Shown: piece after piece, positions 10,033-21,059 of the stretch
How the letters are laid out: every line of letters begins with the position of its first letter
Position numbering within the stretch: the stretch's first letter is position 1
DNA from: Coprinus comatus
Taxonomy: Eukaryota; Basidiomycota; Agaricomycetes; Agaricales; Agaricaceae
Direction of reading: 5' to 3'
Assembly (NCBI GenBank): GCA_034638255.1
Contig: JAWPGT010000016.1
Location: 248,001-312,000 of the forward strand
Length of the DNA stretch: 64,000 nt
Program-made: the position numbers and the translations under genes
The notes under the pieces: model-generated
The model's input: only the letters and a program-made list of their open reading frames with translations
Told to the model about the DNA's origin: nothing
Databases searched by the model: none

Positions 10033-12248
10033 TACCGTAAGATATGAAAAGTGGAAAAAAGATAAGAAAAAAAAAATTGATACCACGTTTTCGCTGTTGA
10101 TACGGAAATAAGAAATAAAGAAGTTCATCGCTTGTCAAAACTTGGAAAAACTTGAAAGGAGATACATCATCAGTACTTCATAACAACTTCATAAAAAACC
10201 GGCAATCGTTTACGGGATTAACATAATCCCCTAATACCCCCACCAGTGAGTATGACACACACACACAACGGACTATGTACATAAAAGTTGGGAACATCTG
10301 ATGGGAAACAAAGTGAAAAGGCACAGAATTTTTTTCATCGGCATCTTCCACCCCTTCGGATTCGGGTTGGCACTTGGACAAAGTCTTATGATCGAATATC
10401 CGAGTACCAGCTTCTGAAACATCACAGAGAACACCATCTACCTCCATCTACTATACAAAAGAGCAATTTTTTTTTTACGCAAGCCCTGACATACAAACGT
10501 CAAAGATAATGGAGAAGGGACAATACCACACAATTGAGCTACAGGCCCTGTGACTTGACAAGGCAACACCTGCACGGGAGATACGGAAAGATGCTGTAAG
10601 TATTATCAGGCCGGCCTGGGCCTTTATAGAATTTCTTTCGTACCTTTTTTTCAATCTACGATGCGGTGGGATTGTGGCAGTAGCGCCCAATACATTTACA
10701 GCAAAATCATTAACAAGAGCATTGCTATAATTTTACGACGTGATCTCGACATATGTAACCTATTATTTTACTGGAGCGGGACGTCTCTCCCACAGACTTG
10801 TCCCGGAGATCTACACGTGGCAGGCACTTACAATACGTACATACTTAACAGACCTGGACAGACCTCGGCATTTGACTAGTTCGGTCCCCTATGTCATGTA
10901 TTCATGGAAGGAATGTATACATGTTACTAATATAAAACTTCCCCTTCAATAGATTGTGAGATTTTGAATGCATTCGTGGACATTCGGTGGATATAGTCTT
11001 TCGGAGTTTTTTCTTCTCGAGTCATAGAGAGAGAGAAAAGTAATTTCTGATCCGTTGAGTTCAAGTTCAAGGAAATATCAACTAAAATGATGGTACACAG
11101 TAACTAATACCACTGGATAGTATGTTCTTTGATGTCTCAGAGTTTTCCTTTCTTGTTTTTGACTTGTATGAAGTGATATGACTCAGTAAAGCCTAATACC
11201 AGAGTGGGTGTTTCTGCTACGGGAAGTTATTAGGGTTTTTCCTTTTGCTCAGAATCATTAATCATTATCGACTTTGATTTTTAAAGGTTTGCAGTCGAGT
11301 CGATCCAAAGTCGATCCTCACGTTCAAGTTTCAACTTGTTTCAATACCATCTTCAAGATATCAGATCCTAGCCCGTGTTTATGTATTTTTGAATTTAAAC
11401 CCGTTCCTTGGATACTTGAGGCGTATGTACCTTAGAATTGATGCACAATCATTGCTTGTGGTCCATGCCCACGTACTTATGGTCAATAGATTCAACGATT
11501 GTGATGACAACGAGCGTCGAGATTTGGGGAGCAGAAAAGTTGGGGGTGAAATCAAATTTGGAATCAAAAACAGATTTTGATTTTTCGATTCAACATCTGC
11601 ATCAACGTGAGTGAACACATGAACAACAAAAACATAACATATTTACATTTACATTTTCATATTCACAAGATAAAAATTCTCTTGAGTTGATATTGAACTC
11701 CCTTGTTCATATAGGCTTCAATAGGGGATCAGCACATTAGTATGGTCGGTCGACCCGGTCATTCCGGAGTTTACTCATTCCCCTACCTTGTCCGTTTGTA
11801 TGAATTGATGTACGGAAACAACACTGCCAATAAAGAATGTAAAAAAATTCCATGACATACCGACAATCGGCCAAGCTTTAACTTTTGGAAGATCTCATAA
11901 TGGAGAGATTAAATATATAGTGACATAACTACGTGTGTATATCCACTTGGAGAAACCTTTCAATAGAGGGCGATTGAATGGACTGAGCGAAATATGTTCA
12001 CCATCGCCATATCTAGTCAGCAGTGGAAACATTCAAATGAAAAATGGTCCTTGAAATGCACGAAACAAGTAGGTAATTAGACTAATGAGCTAAGCAAATG
12101 AACTGTTAAAAGTACAACACAGAGTGTAGAAACAAAGGATAAGTGAGAATGGGAGAGAAAACCCACTATCTTTGAGTGAACACTTGATATGAAACGGGGA
12201 GAAATAAAGAGAGAAAAAAGGCGGAAAAAGAGTACGAAGTGATGATAA
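10033..12248. other. 2.2-kb intergenic stretch, nothing recognised
   Basis: It contains only short ORFs of ordinary composition, none with a domain or neighbour-supported splice chain. The right end is the 3' flank of PEX13. I see no transposon termini here. Confidence 0.5.
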
Positions 12249-13472
12249 TCAGTCAATCTTCTTCGGTTCTCTCTTCTCCAAAACCTCCACCCACTTCTTC
12301 GGGAACCAACCTTCTCTACCTTCTCTCGTCCTTCCTTTCCACCATTCACCTTCAACTTCCAATCTCGGGTCCACTTCCGCTCCAGTTCTTGAATCTAATT
12401 TACCCATGATGGCAACAATCTCGTTCTCCTTCAAAGCCAACTCATTAGGATTTGTTGGTTGGAAGGCATACAGTGCTCTTGCGAATGTCAATTGTGACGG
12501 GTCAAGAGGTGGCAGTGGTTGACCAGGAAGAACTTGCCCTTTTTGGAGATTTTCGGCTGCGCGTTGTTGGAGGATGTGGATGAGTTTTGTCATGGCATAG
12601 GGGATACCAAAGATCGCGAGGAGGAAGATGATCAATGGTTTTTTGCTTCCTTTTGGTTGGTTCGGTTGGGGATGGGACCCCTGAATCGGTTTTCCGCTCA
12701 CGAAATCCGTGAATTCATGTCGCATACCAGCAGCAGGCGTTTTGCCGGTGATGGTGTCCTTCAGCCACCTCACTAGACCGAACAAGCCTAGTACACTCCC
12801 TAGTGCATTTCGTAGATGTGTGAATTGATCCACTACACCTACCATTGCGAAAAACGAAGAGTGGGTAGCCATGAAAGTACTTTCCAGCATCTGAGCCATT
12901 CCCGAGAAGGTCTGTACTATGGAATGTAGGAGGGTGAAGGTGTGTTGTGTAGTGGACTCGAGAGTCTGTGTGAGTGTGGGGACGGGATTTCCGAAAGCAT
13001 CAACGCCCATTCCAGGCATTGGGCCTCCCATACCCATACCCATTCCTCCGTAGCCCATCCCGCCATATGAGCCCATTCCTCCATAACCCATGCCACCGTA
13101 CGATCCCATGCCACCATAGCTACCCATACCACCATAGCTGCCATAGCCTCCCATTCCACTATAGCTCCCGAGTCCACCATAGGTGTTGCCAAAGCCTCCG
13201 CCGTAGGAACCGCCTAGCCGTGAATATGGAGAAGCGCCATAGTTTGAGTACGGAGACATTGTATTCGACATTCCCGGTGTTGTAAAGGCGCCAGGGCGTT
13301 CGGGAACAGTAGGTATTTGTGATGCAGGGAGGGGAGGTTGTGCGGATGTTGCGGTCGGTGATTGTGTTGATTGAGGTAACGAAGGCGTCGCCGTCGTCGT
13401 CGTTGTAGGCGGCAGCGTTGAGGCAGCTGCTGTAGGGCCGCTGCGTTCCCAAGGCTTTGGGGGAGAGACCAT
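12249..13472 (-). CDS. PEX13: peroxin 13, peroxisomal membrane docking protein
   Basis: This is a 407-residue intronless ORF. I chose the ATG at 13472 (MVSPPKPWERSG) over the one eight codons upstream, because fungal Pex13 proteins start with such a Pro/Trp motif. A proline/threonine-rich N-terminus is followed by a Gly/Tyr/Met repeat (YGGMGSYGGMG), a central region with a membrane-type stretch at about 278-298 (IIFLLAIFGIPYAMTKLI), and a C-terminal SH3 domain at about 330-401 (ALYAFQP ... EWWKGR ... GWFPKKWVEV). Pex13 with Pex14 forms the docking and import complex for PTS receptors at the peroxisomal membrane; the SH3 domain binds Pex14 and Pex5 in yeast. Order and length fit the family. 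It is divergent from the DUF7330 gene at 13889. Confidence 0.95.
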   Translation of the reverse strand: MVSPPKPWERSGPTAAASTLPPTTTTTATPSLPQSTQSPTATSAQPPLPASQIPTVPERPGAFTTPGMSNTMSPYSNYGASPYSRLGGSYGGGFGNTYGGLGSYSGMGGYGSYGGMGSYGGMGSYGGMGYGGMGSYGGMGYGGMGMGMGGPMPGMGVDAFGNPVPTLTQTLESTTQHTFTLLHSIVQTFSGMAQMLESTFMATHSSFFAMVGVVDQFTHLRNALGSVLGLFGLVRWLKDTITGKTPAAGMRHEFTDFVSGKPIQGSHPQPNQPKGSKKPLIIFLLAIFGIPYAMTKLIHILQQRAAENLQKGQVLPGQPLPPLDPSQLTFARALYAFQPTNPNELALKENEIVAIMGKLDSRTGAEVDPRLEVEGEWWKGRTREGREGWFPKKWVEVLEKREPKKID

Positions 13473-13888
13473 GATTGAGAAGGAAGAAACGCACAAGGCG
13501 TATGATTAACACATTGTCACCCCTGCTCGTCACAGGTCACACCGGTCACCCGGTAACCTACCCGGCTCATTATTTTATTTCATTTTTGTGGTACACACCG
13601 CGAGTTACGCTCCTCGGGTCACCGAAAGAGATCAATAAAAGCAGGCTTTTGAGAGACTATGTATGGCTAGCTTTGCCTCCAGAGAAATTCTTTTATGAAT
13701 ATAGTGTGAGACTCCACCCTTCAGTGGTTCCTTGGCTAATGCCATTTATAGCTACAGTGGTTCGGAAGTGTAGTTGGACAAAGTACAAAGGACGTAATTA
13801 TGAACATCGTTGCATGAGGTTAATCAGCACCCCGTTTCTCGAGAAGTCTAACTTCTGACGTGGCACCTCTCTTTTTCTTCTCCCTAGA
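13473..13888. promoter_or_regulatory. shared divergent promoter region, PEX13 / DUF7330 gene 1
   Basis: These 416 bp separate the two start codons. A 127-codon plus-strand ORF (13475-13858) has no domain. I see no clear TATA box or known factor site. Confidence 0.4.
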
Positions 13889-16800
13889 ATGCCTTCAGTA
13901 GCTCCTCCCACAACTGTATCCAACACTCCCGGAAAGCGACCGAATAGTGGCTGCTCTGTACACTCACAACGTCAATGCTGCATGGCTGATCCTAGGTTTC
14001 AAAGTTACATTGCTACTTATTCTTCTAAATCTTGCTCGGATACTACTGCGACTACTACTACTATGGCTACTCAGCACACTACTGTCTCTGATATTGGCAA
14101 CAACCAAGCTTCCGTCAAAGATTTCAAGTCGATACTTGTTCACCAACGTTCTGCTAGCTTCTCATCTTCACTAGTCAATCATACTGGCAGTAACCGAAAC
14201 CAAAAACCCTATGGAGATCTCAGTCCAAATCGTAGCTCATCTACAACTTCCTCTTCAACACTTGTCAGTGCGAAAGCACGTAGACGAACATCAGCACCAC
14301 CAACCAATCGTAGTCGAAGAACTAGTATCACAATCATATCCGATCCACCAGTTCCAGTTCCATCTCTACCCCCAGTTTTTCGAAACTCGAACCTAAGTCT
14401 CGTTTCGTCTTCAACGAATCCGAGTCCACTATCCACTCCAACTAAAAACCAAACTTTCCAAGCACAAAGTCCAATGGATTTCTTGGTAGATGAAAACGCC
14501 GCGCGGAGATCAACTTCAACTTCTGTTAATACTCCTGAGATTATAGCGATGACAACTTCAACTCCAACTCTGACACAAACACCCTCGAATCCCAACCAGA
14601 TTCCCATCACTAATCACCGTGCCTTGAATCATAGTGGTGGCACGATCAAGAGAAATTCTTCTTCTGTGACTACCATCGTTGTTCCTACTTCTAATTCTCA
14701 CACTACTGGCGCTAGCACCAATACCAGCTTCGATCGCGTCAACGATTCTTCTTTTTTCCCTTCTCCTTCTCCTTCTCTATCCCACTCTCAATCCCCGTCT
14801 CCATCCCCTTTCAAACCTCAAGCTCAGGGTCATGGTCATTTGAGAGTAGAAGACTCAGTTATAGATGGTCATATCACCAAATCCAAATTTCTTGAATTCT
14901 CCACTGCTAGAAGCAGTGAAACTATTAAAAATGGCGGAAATAATCATAACAGGCTTTTCGAATCCGAGTCGTCATCATCATCTTTTTCGGACAACGCTGG
15001 TCGTGTCATCAAAACCTCAATTATGAAATCAAATCCCGTGCCTTCAACTTTAAAAGCTACAATTTCACCTCCTATACAATCTACAATGACATTGACGGGT
15101 ACTAGTACAATTCCTACTGCTACTCCTACTGCTATGGGTACATTGATGGGTCAAACTCCGAGTCAAGTCAAAGTTGATAAAGTCAAATTTGCTTCTCCAA
15201 TCACAGCAATCACTTCATTGCCTAGTACTACAACTGATAATAATACGAATACGACCACCGCCACATCATTAACTGCGTCAATTCCTAACACTAACATTAC
15301 CTCAAATCCCACCTCTACTTCCTCTACCGCCACCTCTACTACATCAACATCTTCCTCCCAAACTATTATTGTACCAATAATAGATTCACTAAAAAAACCA
15401 CTTCCAGCACCAACCAATCACGTTCATCTATCTCGAAAAACGTATTCAACACGACCTTCCTTATTTAACCGTTTATTTTCTTCTTCTTCCTCTGCTAAAG
15501 ATAAAAATAGACATGGGCGTAATGGAAGTGGAAAGGGGACAGGGATAGGCCCAAAGAGAATGGGTACTAGTGGTAGTAGTAATGGTGTAGGAGGAATATG
15601 TGATATTAAAGGAACGTTTGTTATTGATCCTACTTTGGTTGTTCCGAGAGGTTTATTTCGTTCTTCGTTTTCTTCACCTAATGATATTGGTAATGGTGAT
15701 AGTGGTAACAAGGGTAGAGAATGTGAACGGGATGTTGAGTGTAGTACTCAGACCGGTGATGGTTGGGGTAATGGTACATTAAGGGAAGTGGAGAGGGGGA
15801 GAACAAGAAGAATGAGTTATAGTGGAACTCCTAGTGGCAGTGGAGGTGGTGGAAGTGGAGGAGAATCACCAATGCCTAAACGCGAACTTCAACAATTAAC
15901 ATGTCCAAAGAAAAAGAATTTGAGGTTAGAAGTTGAAAATGGTGGAATTGATGTAGACGTTTATCTCGTTCCTTCAAAATCTAAAGCTTCAGTGGCGAAA
16001 ACAAGAATTGAAGCTACAACATTGGAATTGGCACTTTTACCTCAATTATTGAAGAATAAAGTGAATAAACAATCAATTGTTGCTCGGATTGTACGTGATT
16101 TTTTATTATTTATTTCAGTTATTTGTTTTATGTCTTACATGTTTAATTTTCAAAAAGCACGCACCAATTCCTCGACCCCCTTTTCAACTTAGCGCACGTA
16201 CACATACTCCTATTTCTCATACTCATATTGGTACACCTCTTCCGACATCAACTGGAACCGGGTCAACTCCTCAATCCGTACTAAAATCAAACAAAAACCT
16301 CCCCAAATCCAAATCGGAAAAAGAAAAAGACAAAGTTCGTTTCAACCTAAACCATTCCTCACATTCATCCACACATTCATCCACACTTCCATCCTCATCA
16401 CCATCACCATCACCTCAGTCTAAAGTTCCTATTGAACTAGACAACGGTACCATTGAAATCCACCTACCAAGATCATTTCATGGACCTATAACTATTCATG
16501 TCGCTTCTGGGAATTTAGATGACCATATTAGTTTATCTAAAGAAGTGGAAGAGAAATGTGTTGTGTTGAGAGAAGATGAATTTGCTAGAGGGGTTTTTCT
16601 TGGTTCTACTTTTGATACTAATAATCTTGTTGAAAGTCCGAAGGAGACTTTCACTTCGGATTCTTTGGGGCCTGAACAAGGAGGTGGTGGCGGTGGAAGG
16701 AAAGACGGTGGTTTTGGAGGAGTAGGTGGGGATTTGGATGAAAGAGATAACGATAGAAGGATTGAAGAAGGAAATGAAAATACTAGTCTCGGGGTTGACG

Positions 16801-18134
16801 GGAGTCAATGTATGCGTTGTTTCCGAACGGTTAATATCAACAAAGATAACATGAACTTGAATTCGACTCAAACAAGTATCACGGAATACGAAGGACAAGT
16901 TCCTACCGTACAACAAAATGTCAATGCTTCATTGACAAGGACTGGAACCTTGAACGGAAGTGGACGATATGTTTTTCCATCATATCCAACTAATTCAAAT
17001 GAAACAAGACCACAACCACAATCGCGACCGCGTCCAGTTTCTTTATCCTTGAATTCAACTTCAACTTCTTCACCTCATACACCCGTTCCAAATTCAACTT
17101 CATTTTCCCCTACCGGTACACCTACACCAACTGGTCCTGGTGCTATAACGACAGCTACTTTGAAAGTTTCTTGTCCAGTAACACCAACTAAAAACAAAAT
17201 CAAGCGTAAACCTGTCAAATTCATAGATTCTTGTATCGATTCTCCTTTATCTTCATCCAATTCTGGTACGGATTCTTCAGATATTCAACTTCACGATCAA
17301 GAAAATGGAGATGGAAATGAAAACCTCGTAACTGGGATTCGGAAGAACTTCTTGGACATGGATGTAGATGTTGATATTGGATCTGATACACCTACACCAC
17401 GTCAGGGTCAAGTTCTCTCTAATTTGAAGTCACAGAGAATGGGAATAGGAGGAAAAGGACAATCGCAATTAGGTTGGAAGTTGACTCAAACGCAAGGATT
17501 GAATGGGAGATTAAGAGTTTTATCTGAACATCAACCTACTACTATTGGTAGTTCTCCTAACACTTCACGTGTTTCTTCTCCAATTCAAACACCCATTCAG
17601 ACTATTCCTATTCCAACTTCTAAACAGATGTTGATAAAATTGATGAGGAATGAAGAGGAGGATGAAGGGAATTTGAGAGTTAGAAGAATTTCGATTGAGA
17701 AGAAACGATTTGTTCCTGATGGTGTTGGTTGGCGTGATGCACCAATTGAAGATACAATTGTTACTACTAATCAGAATGGTGGTAGCAACAATAGTGATTC
17801 AACGGTGGGAGAATGTTGTTGTCAAGTTCCTGATATCCGAAATCCCTCGTACACCCATACTGATACTCATTCCCATTTGTACAATGCGACGCCTACGGTG
17901 GTGGAAGAACAAAGAAATTCGGGTTCAATGGCGGGAAGAAAACGCGAACAAGAAAATGAAAACTCGGAGAGTGAATTGGAGGTTGAGAGGGAAAAAGAGA
18001 AAGAATGGGAAGGTGATAGAGTAGATGTGACAATTGGTAATGGAAGAGTTTGGATTCAGTATGAAGATTCGGAAGAAAATGGTACTGTTGTCAAAGAGGG
18101 ATGGTTTGGGTTTTGGAGTCGTATTAAGGGTTGA
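13889..18134 (+). CDS. large DUF7330-type protein, array member 1
   Basis: Exon 13889-16090, a 67-nt intron and exon 16158-18134 give about 1392 residues. The acceptor is the unusual CAAAAAG|CAC, chosen because it restores the ARI|HAP junction shared by all five paralogs. The first about 500 residues are Ser/Thr-rich low complexity. The DUF7330 first half follows (PAPTNHVHLSRK, GTFVIDPTL, NLRLEVENGGIDVDVYLVPS). After the intron come FQLSARTHT, IEIHLPRSFHGPITIHVASG and VVLREDEFARGVFLGS, a second disordered stretch of about 450 residues, and a final GDRVDVTIGNGRVWIQYED strand. Recurrent xGxIxVxLxxP strands suggest a parallel beta fold (inference). Function is unknown. The disordered inserts make it three times longer than members 4 and 5; further introns within them cannot be excluded. 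The start is the first ATG in frame, and true N-terminus is uncertain. Confidence 0.75.
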
Positions 18135-18690
18135 TTAGGAGCATTACTGTGTGTGTGTGCTGTGTATGTATGACCAACGAGCCGCAGGTCGGTAGTGTCC
18201 TCTTGGGACTTTTGGACTTTGAATTGTTTGTTTGTTTGTTTTATATATCATAGCTTGTATGTTGTGACTGAACATTGAATGTTGAATGTTAAATGTTAAT
18301 CGAGGCGGGAACATTTTGCACTGCAAAAATCTCAATATCAGTCGTGGACTCGCGAACCGAGACAGAAATAGATTTGATCAGTGGCGCCTCTTGTACGTCA
18401 TCTTTGCTAGCTTATTCGTTCTTGGCAGGGCGAGTCGCTGCAGCAACACTTTTCCCCCTGTGTATGGTAACTCTTTCAAAAATTACTGACTTCTGTTCAG
18501 AAGTTTTTAACCATGTACTGGTAAGACAATCCAGAGCCTGAAGCAACATACTATACTCCTATTACTTTGAAATACCATCCCATGATCTTGTAGTCTTCCA
18601 AAAGGAATTCTAGTGGTAGCTCGCTTTCTACAATCATGATAGTGGCACTGCTAGTTGCTTCTAGTGAGATTTTTCAATATATATATAACG
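18135..18690. other. 3' flank of DUF7330 gene 1
   Basis: This is probably 3' UTR followed by spacer. Short ORFs at 18286-18541 have no domain. An AT-rich tract near 18675 precedes the MITE. Confidence 0.4.
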
Positions 18691-18698
18691 GGGACACT

Positions 18699-19333
18699 CA
18701 GGACCCTTGAATATCCCTACTAAGGCCGGGGGGCGAAAAACGGACAAAGAAATGAAAATCCGGCCGTAACCCGGAGGCGAAAACGGACATATTTGGCCTT
18801 TGGGACATGGAGGCCGGGTCCTAATAATGCGGACAGTTCATCGCCATCGGACGGGGCCAGGTCCAGGTGATGGACCAATTAGCCCGAAATTTTTTTTTTA
18901 CCTACCATCCGAAGATTTATTGCTACAACATTTAATCCACTTCATACCTCCCATTTTGCATTGCGAGAACCTAATCATGTGTTGACAGTGCTTGAGTCAT
19001 CACCAAACTATATCACGCCAACAGGTTTTGCTGTAACACAGAAGGATTTTGGAATTTTTGATATTACGCGCTAATACCATGGGAGTGCTGGCTGCGTTTT
19101 ATGAATTACTAGAGATGTAGGTGTATATAATGCTGAACGACCCCAAATTTTACTTGTAGAATTTTTGGCAATTTTCTTTTGTATTTTTGAGGCCGGATCC
19201 AGGATTCCGGACAAATTTGAGGGGATGGGCCCGAGGCCAAACCGGAACAGAACCGGAAAATTTGGTCCGGACAAAAATGCCAAAAATCTGGAGTATTAAC
19301 ACCCGGCCTTAGTAGGGATATTAAAGGGTCCTG
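18699..19333. mobile_element. hAT-like MITE, 635 bp, with 8-bp TSD
   Basis: The ends are inverted repeats of about 32 bp starting CAGGACCCTTGAATATCC on the left and matching in reverse on the right, with one mismatch. The flanks carry the identical octamer GGGACACT (18691-18698 and 19334-19341). An 8-bp duplication and CAG ends fit the hAT superfamily. Subterminal GGCCGG and CCGGAC motifs recur many times, as in hAT transposase-binding regions. No transposase is encoded, so it depends on a partner elsewhere. It lies 19 bp left of the chromovirus. Confidence 0.88.
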
Positions 19334-19352
19334 GGGACACTCTCTTACTCAC

Positions 19353-19987
19353 TGTTACGAGTCCACCCAAACCACCGGCCCGTACCACCACCACCGAGGA
19401 AGACTTGTTCGCCATCTTCCCCGAACTCATTCCCAATGACGACACCATGGACGACTCCGCTTGACATACCATTCCCCGGTGACATCACGGTGACATCACT
19501 ATGACATCGCTATGACCTAACGTCGAACTAAGTATGAGACTCCACTTATGCTTAGAAGTATACATTTCCCCAGCTCCAGTATTAGTTATCTGTTTCGTCA
19601 TTTTACTCCTGTTGACTAATCTTTCATTGTATATGGAGTAAATAGTCCCCGACCCCGATGTCTCACCTACTCCTGTTGACAGTTCTAGCATTGTGTATGG
19701 AGTAGATTATAAAGCGATGACGAGTATTAGGTTATAATTAGTTAGTAGCTATTATTAGGTACATCCCTAGAATAGTATAAATACTCGATGTATTAGACGA
19801 TTAAAGCCTTAAGCTTTAATCTCTTCTGTTGTAGCCCTTATACATCTCTGTCTCCATACCTCTCGGTCACTAGGTTGAAAGGCCTTGAGATTGCAGCAGA
19901 GTGTTTATTGATCGCACGTTCCTACACGACTGCACTCTAGCGTTTAAGTTCCAGGAGTGTTCAGCTTAACGGTTCGTGGTCATAACA
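19353..19987 (+). repeat. 5' LTR of the chromovirus
   Basis: TG...CA bounded, 635 bp. It contains a TATA-like box (19776-19783), a 9-bp-stem hairpin (19799-19821) and an internal duplication of CTCCTGTTGAC and ATTGT(A/G)TATGGAGTA about 85 bp apart. The first about 130 bp are also the end of the upstream-LTR-overlapping ORF3 reading frame in the 3' copy. Confidence 0.95.
19776..19821 (+). promoter_or_regulatory. LTR core promoter and likely transcript 5' end
   Basis: TATAAATA at 19776-19783 is followed 28 bp later by AAGCTTTAATCT (19811-19822), which is exactly complementary to the PBS. This is where a self-primed transcript would begin. GATTAAAGC and GCTTTAATC (19799-19807 and 19813-19821) can pair around a CTTAA loop. 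The start site is inferred. Confidence 0.6.
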
Positions 19988-19989
19988 TT

Positions 19990-20001
19990 AGATTAAAGCT
20001 T
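19990..20001 (+). other. self-priming primer-binding site
   Basis: AGATTAAAGCTT lies two bases after the 5' LTR and is the exact 12-nt reverse complement of LTR bases 19811-19822. No match to common tRNA 3' ends is apparent. In Tf1 of fission yeast the mRNA 5' end folds back on a PBS placed like this. The parallel is strong but untested. Confidence 0.7.
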
Positions 20002-20350
20002 CCCTTTCACTGGACCGGTAGGGTTATCCGGTCTCTCCCCCTTGGAACCGAACGGAGGATTGTCGAAACCCGGCAGTCAATCGATTCCCGTCATCTTGGA
20101 ACTTGAAACGGCGTTACTTGTTCTGGTCTAACCGGTACCTCTTAGTGGTATACTGGTAGTCGTTATACCCGCTAATCCCTGGTATAACGCGTCGCAGCTC
20201 ACAAAGTGATACTCCTTCGCCGGAGCAAAGTGGGAAGTCTAGGTGTTTGAAATCCTAGCCAACCGGACCGCGGTGGGTTTGTACATCGCTGAAATCTACG
20301 CATTTAGTAAGTCGTAGTCAGGCCCCTTTAATTAGGACCCCCTGGCCGTC

Positions 20351-20456
20351 AAGCTCTAAGCGAGCGCAAGCTGTTAAGTCAGTAAAAGCTCTAAGCGAGC
20401 ACTCAAGCTGTTAGTCAGTAAAAGCTCTAAGCGAGCATTATCAAGCTGTTAGACAG
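20351..20456 (+). repeat. three imperfect tandem repeats in the retrotransposon leader
   Basis: A unit of about 36 bp containing AAGCTCTAAGCGAGC, then CAAGCTGTTA and GTCAGTAA, occurs three times with small length changes. It lies in the untranslated leader upstream of gag. A packaging or dimerisation role is possible but not shown. Confidence 0.85.
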
Positions 20457-21059
20457 CAGTTCTCCCTTTTCCATTCCCAATCCATTCCTTACACCACCAC
20501 ACTCCTTTATAAAAACCTCTACCAATTCTTGGGCAACCACCAATTCTGAATCATCATTTCACGACAACGAAGAACCAGCCAAACATCAGTTCCTAAACCG
20601 GAATTTGATAGGTCACAACTTCAACGAAGCAGATCTCGCTACCGAGAAACCCCTTCCACCGAACCCTTCCCAGTTCACATCCCCGGACCGATCCAAGCCT
20701 CTACCTCACAAGACTCTGGACGCTCCACCTCGTCATTTTATACACAACCACCAGTACCTCCCCAATCTCAGCTTTTCGGAGAACCTAGTCCTATACAACG
20801 ACAAGGTTCGCAATCTAGCGAAACTTCAAAACAGCAATACAGAGAGAAACAACAACAATCTTCATCTGAAGAAGACGACTCAGACGACGACCCCCCGCCA
20901 ATCCCTCCTCGAAGACCTAGAGTTACTATCCCGTCTCGAGTCCATACACCAATCACAACTCCCGCCAACCCAACAACTCCACACACTCCGTCATTACCCC
21001 CGGCTCCACCAAATCCCTCCACACCTACTACAAACAGCTCGTCAAGCTCAAATCCAACG

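Noticed and set aside
10178..10447. 89-codon minus-strand ORF
   Set aside because: No domain, no splice partner, no start context; isolated in an empty region.
13475..13858. 127-codon plus-strand ORF between PEX13 and the DUF7330 gene
   Set aside because: It has no domain, its composition is like non-coding sequence, and it begins at the PEX13 start codon.
16091..16118. 28-nt intron at the first exon end of DUF7330 gene 1 (acceptor TTTCAG)
   Set aside because: It keeps frame but is too short for spliceosomal introns; the 67-nt alternative matches the paralog junction.
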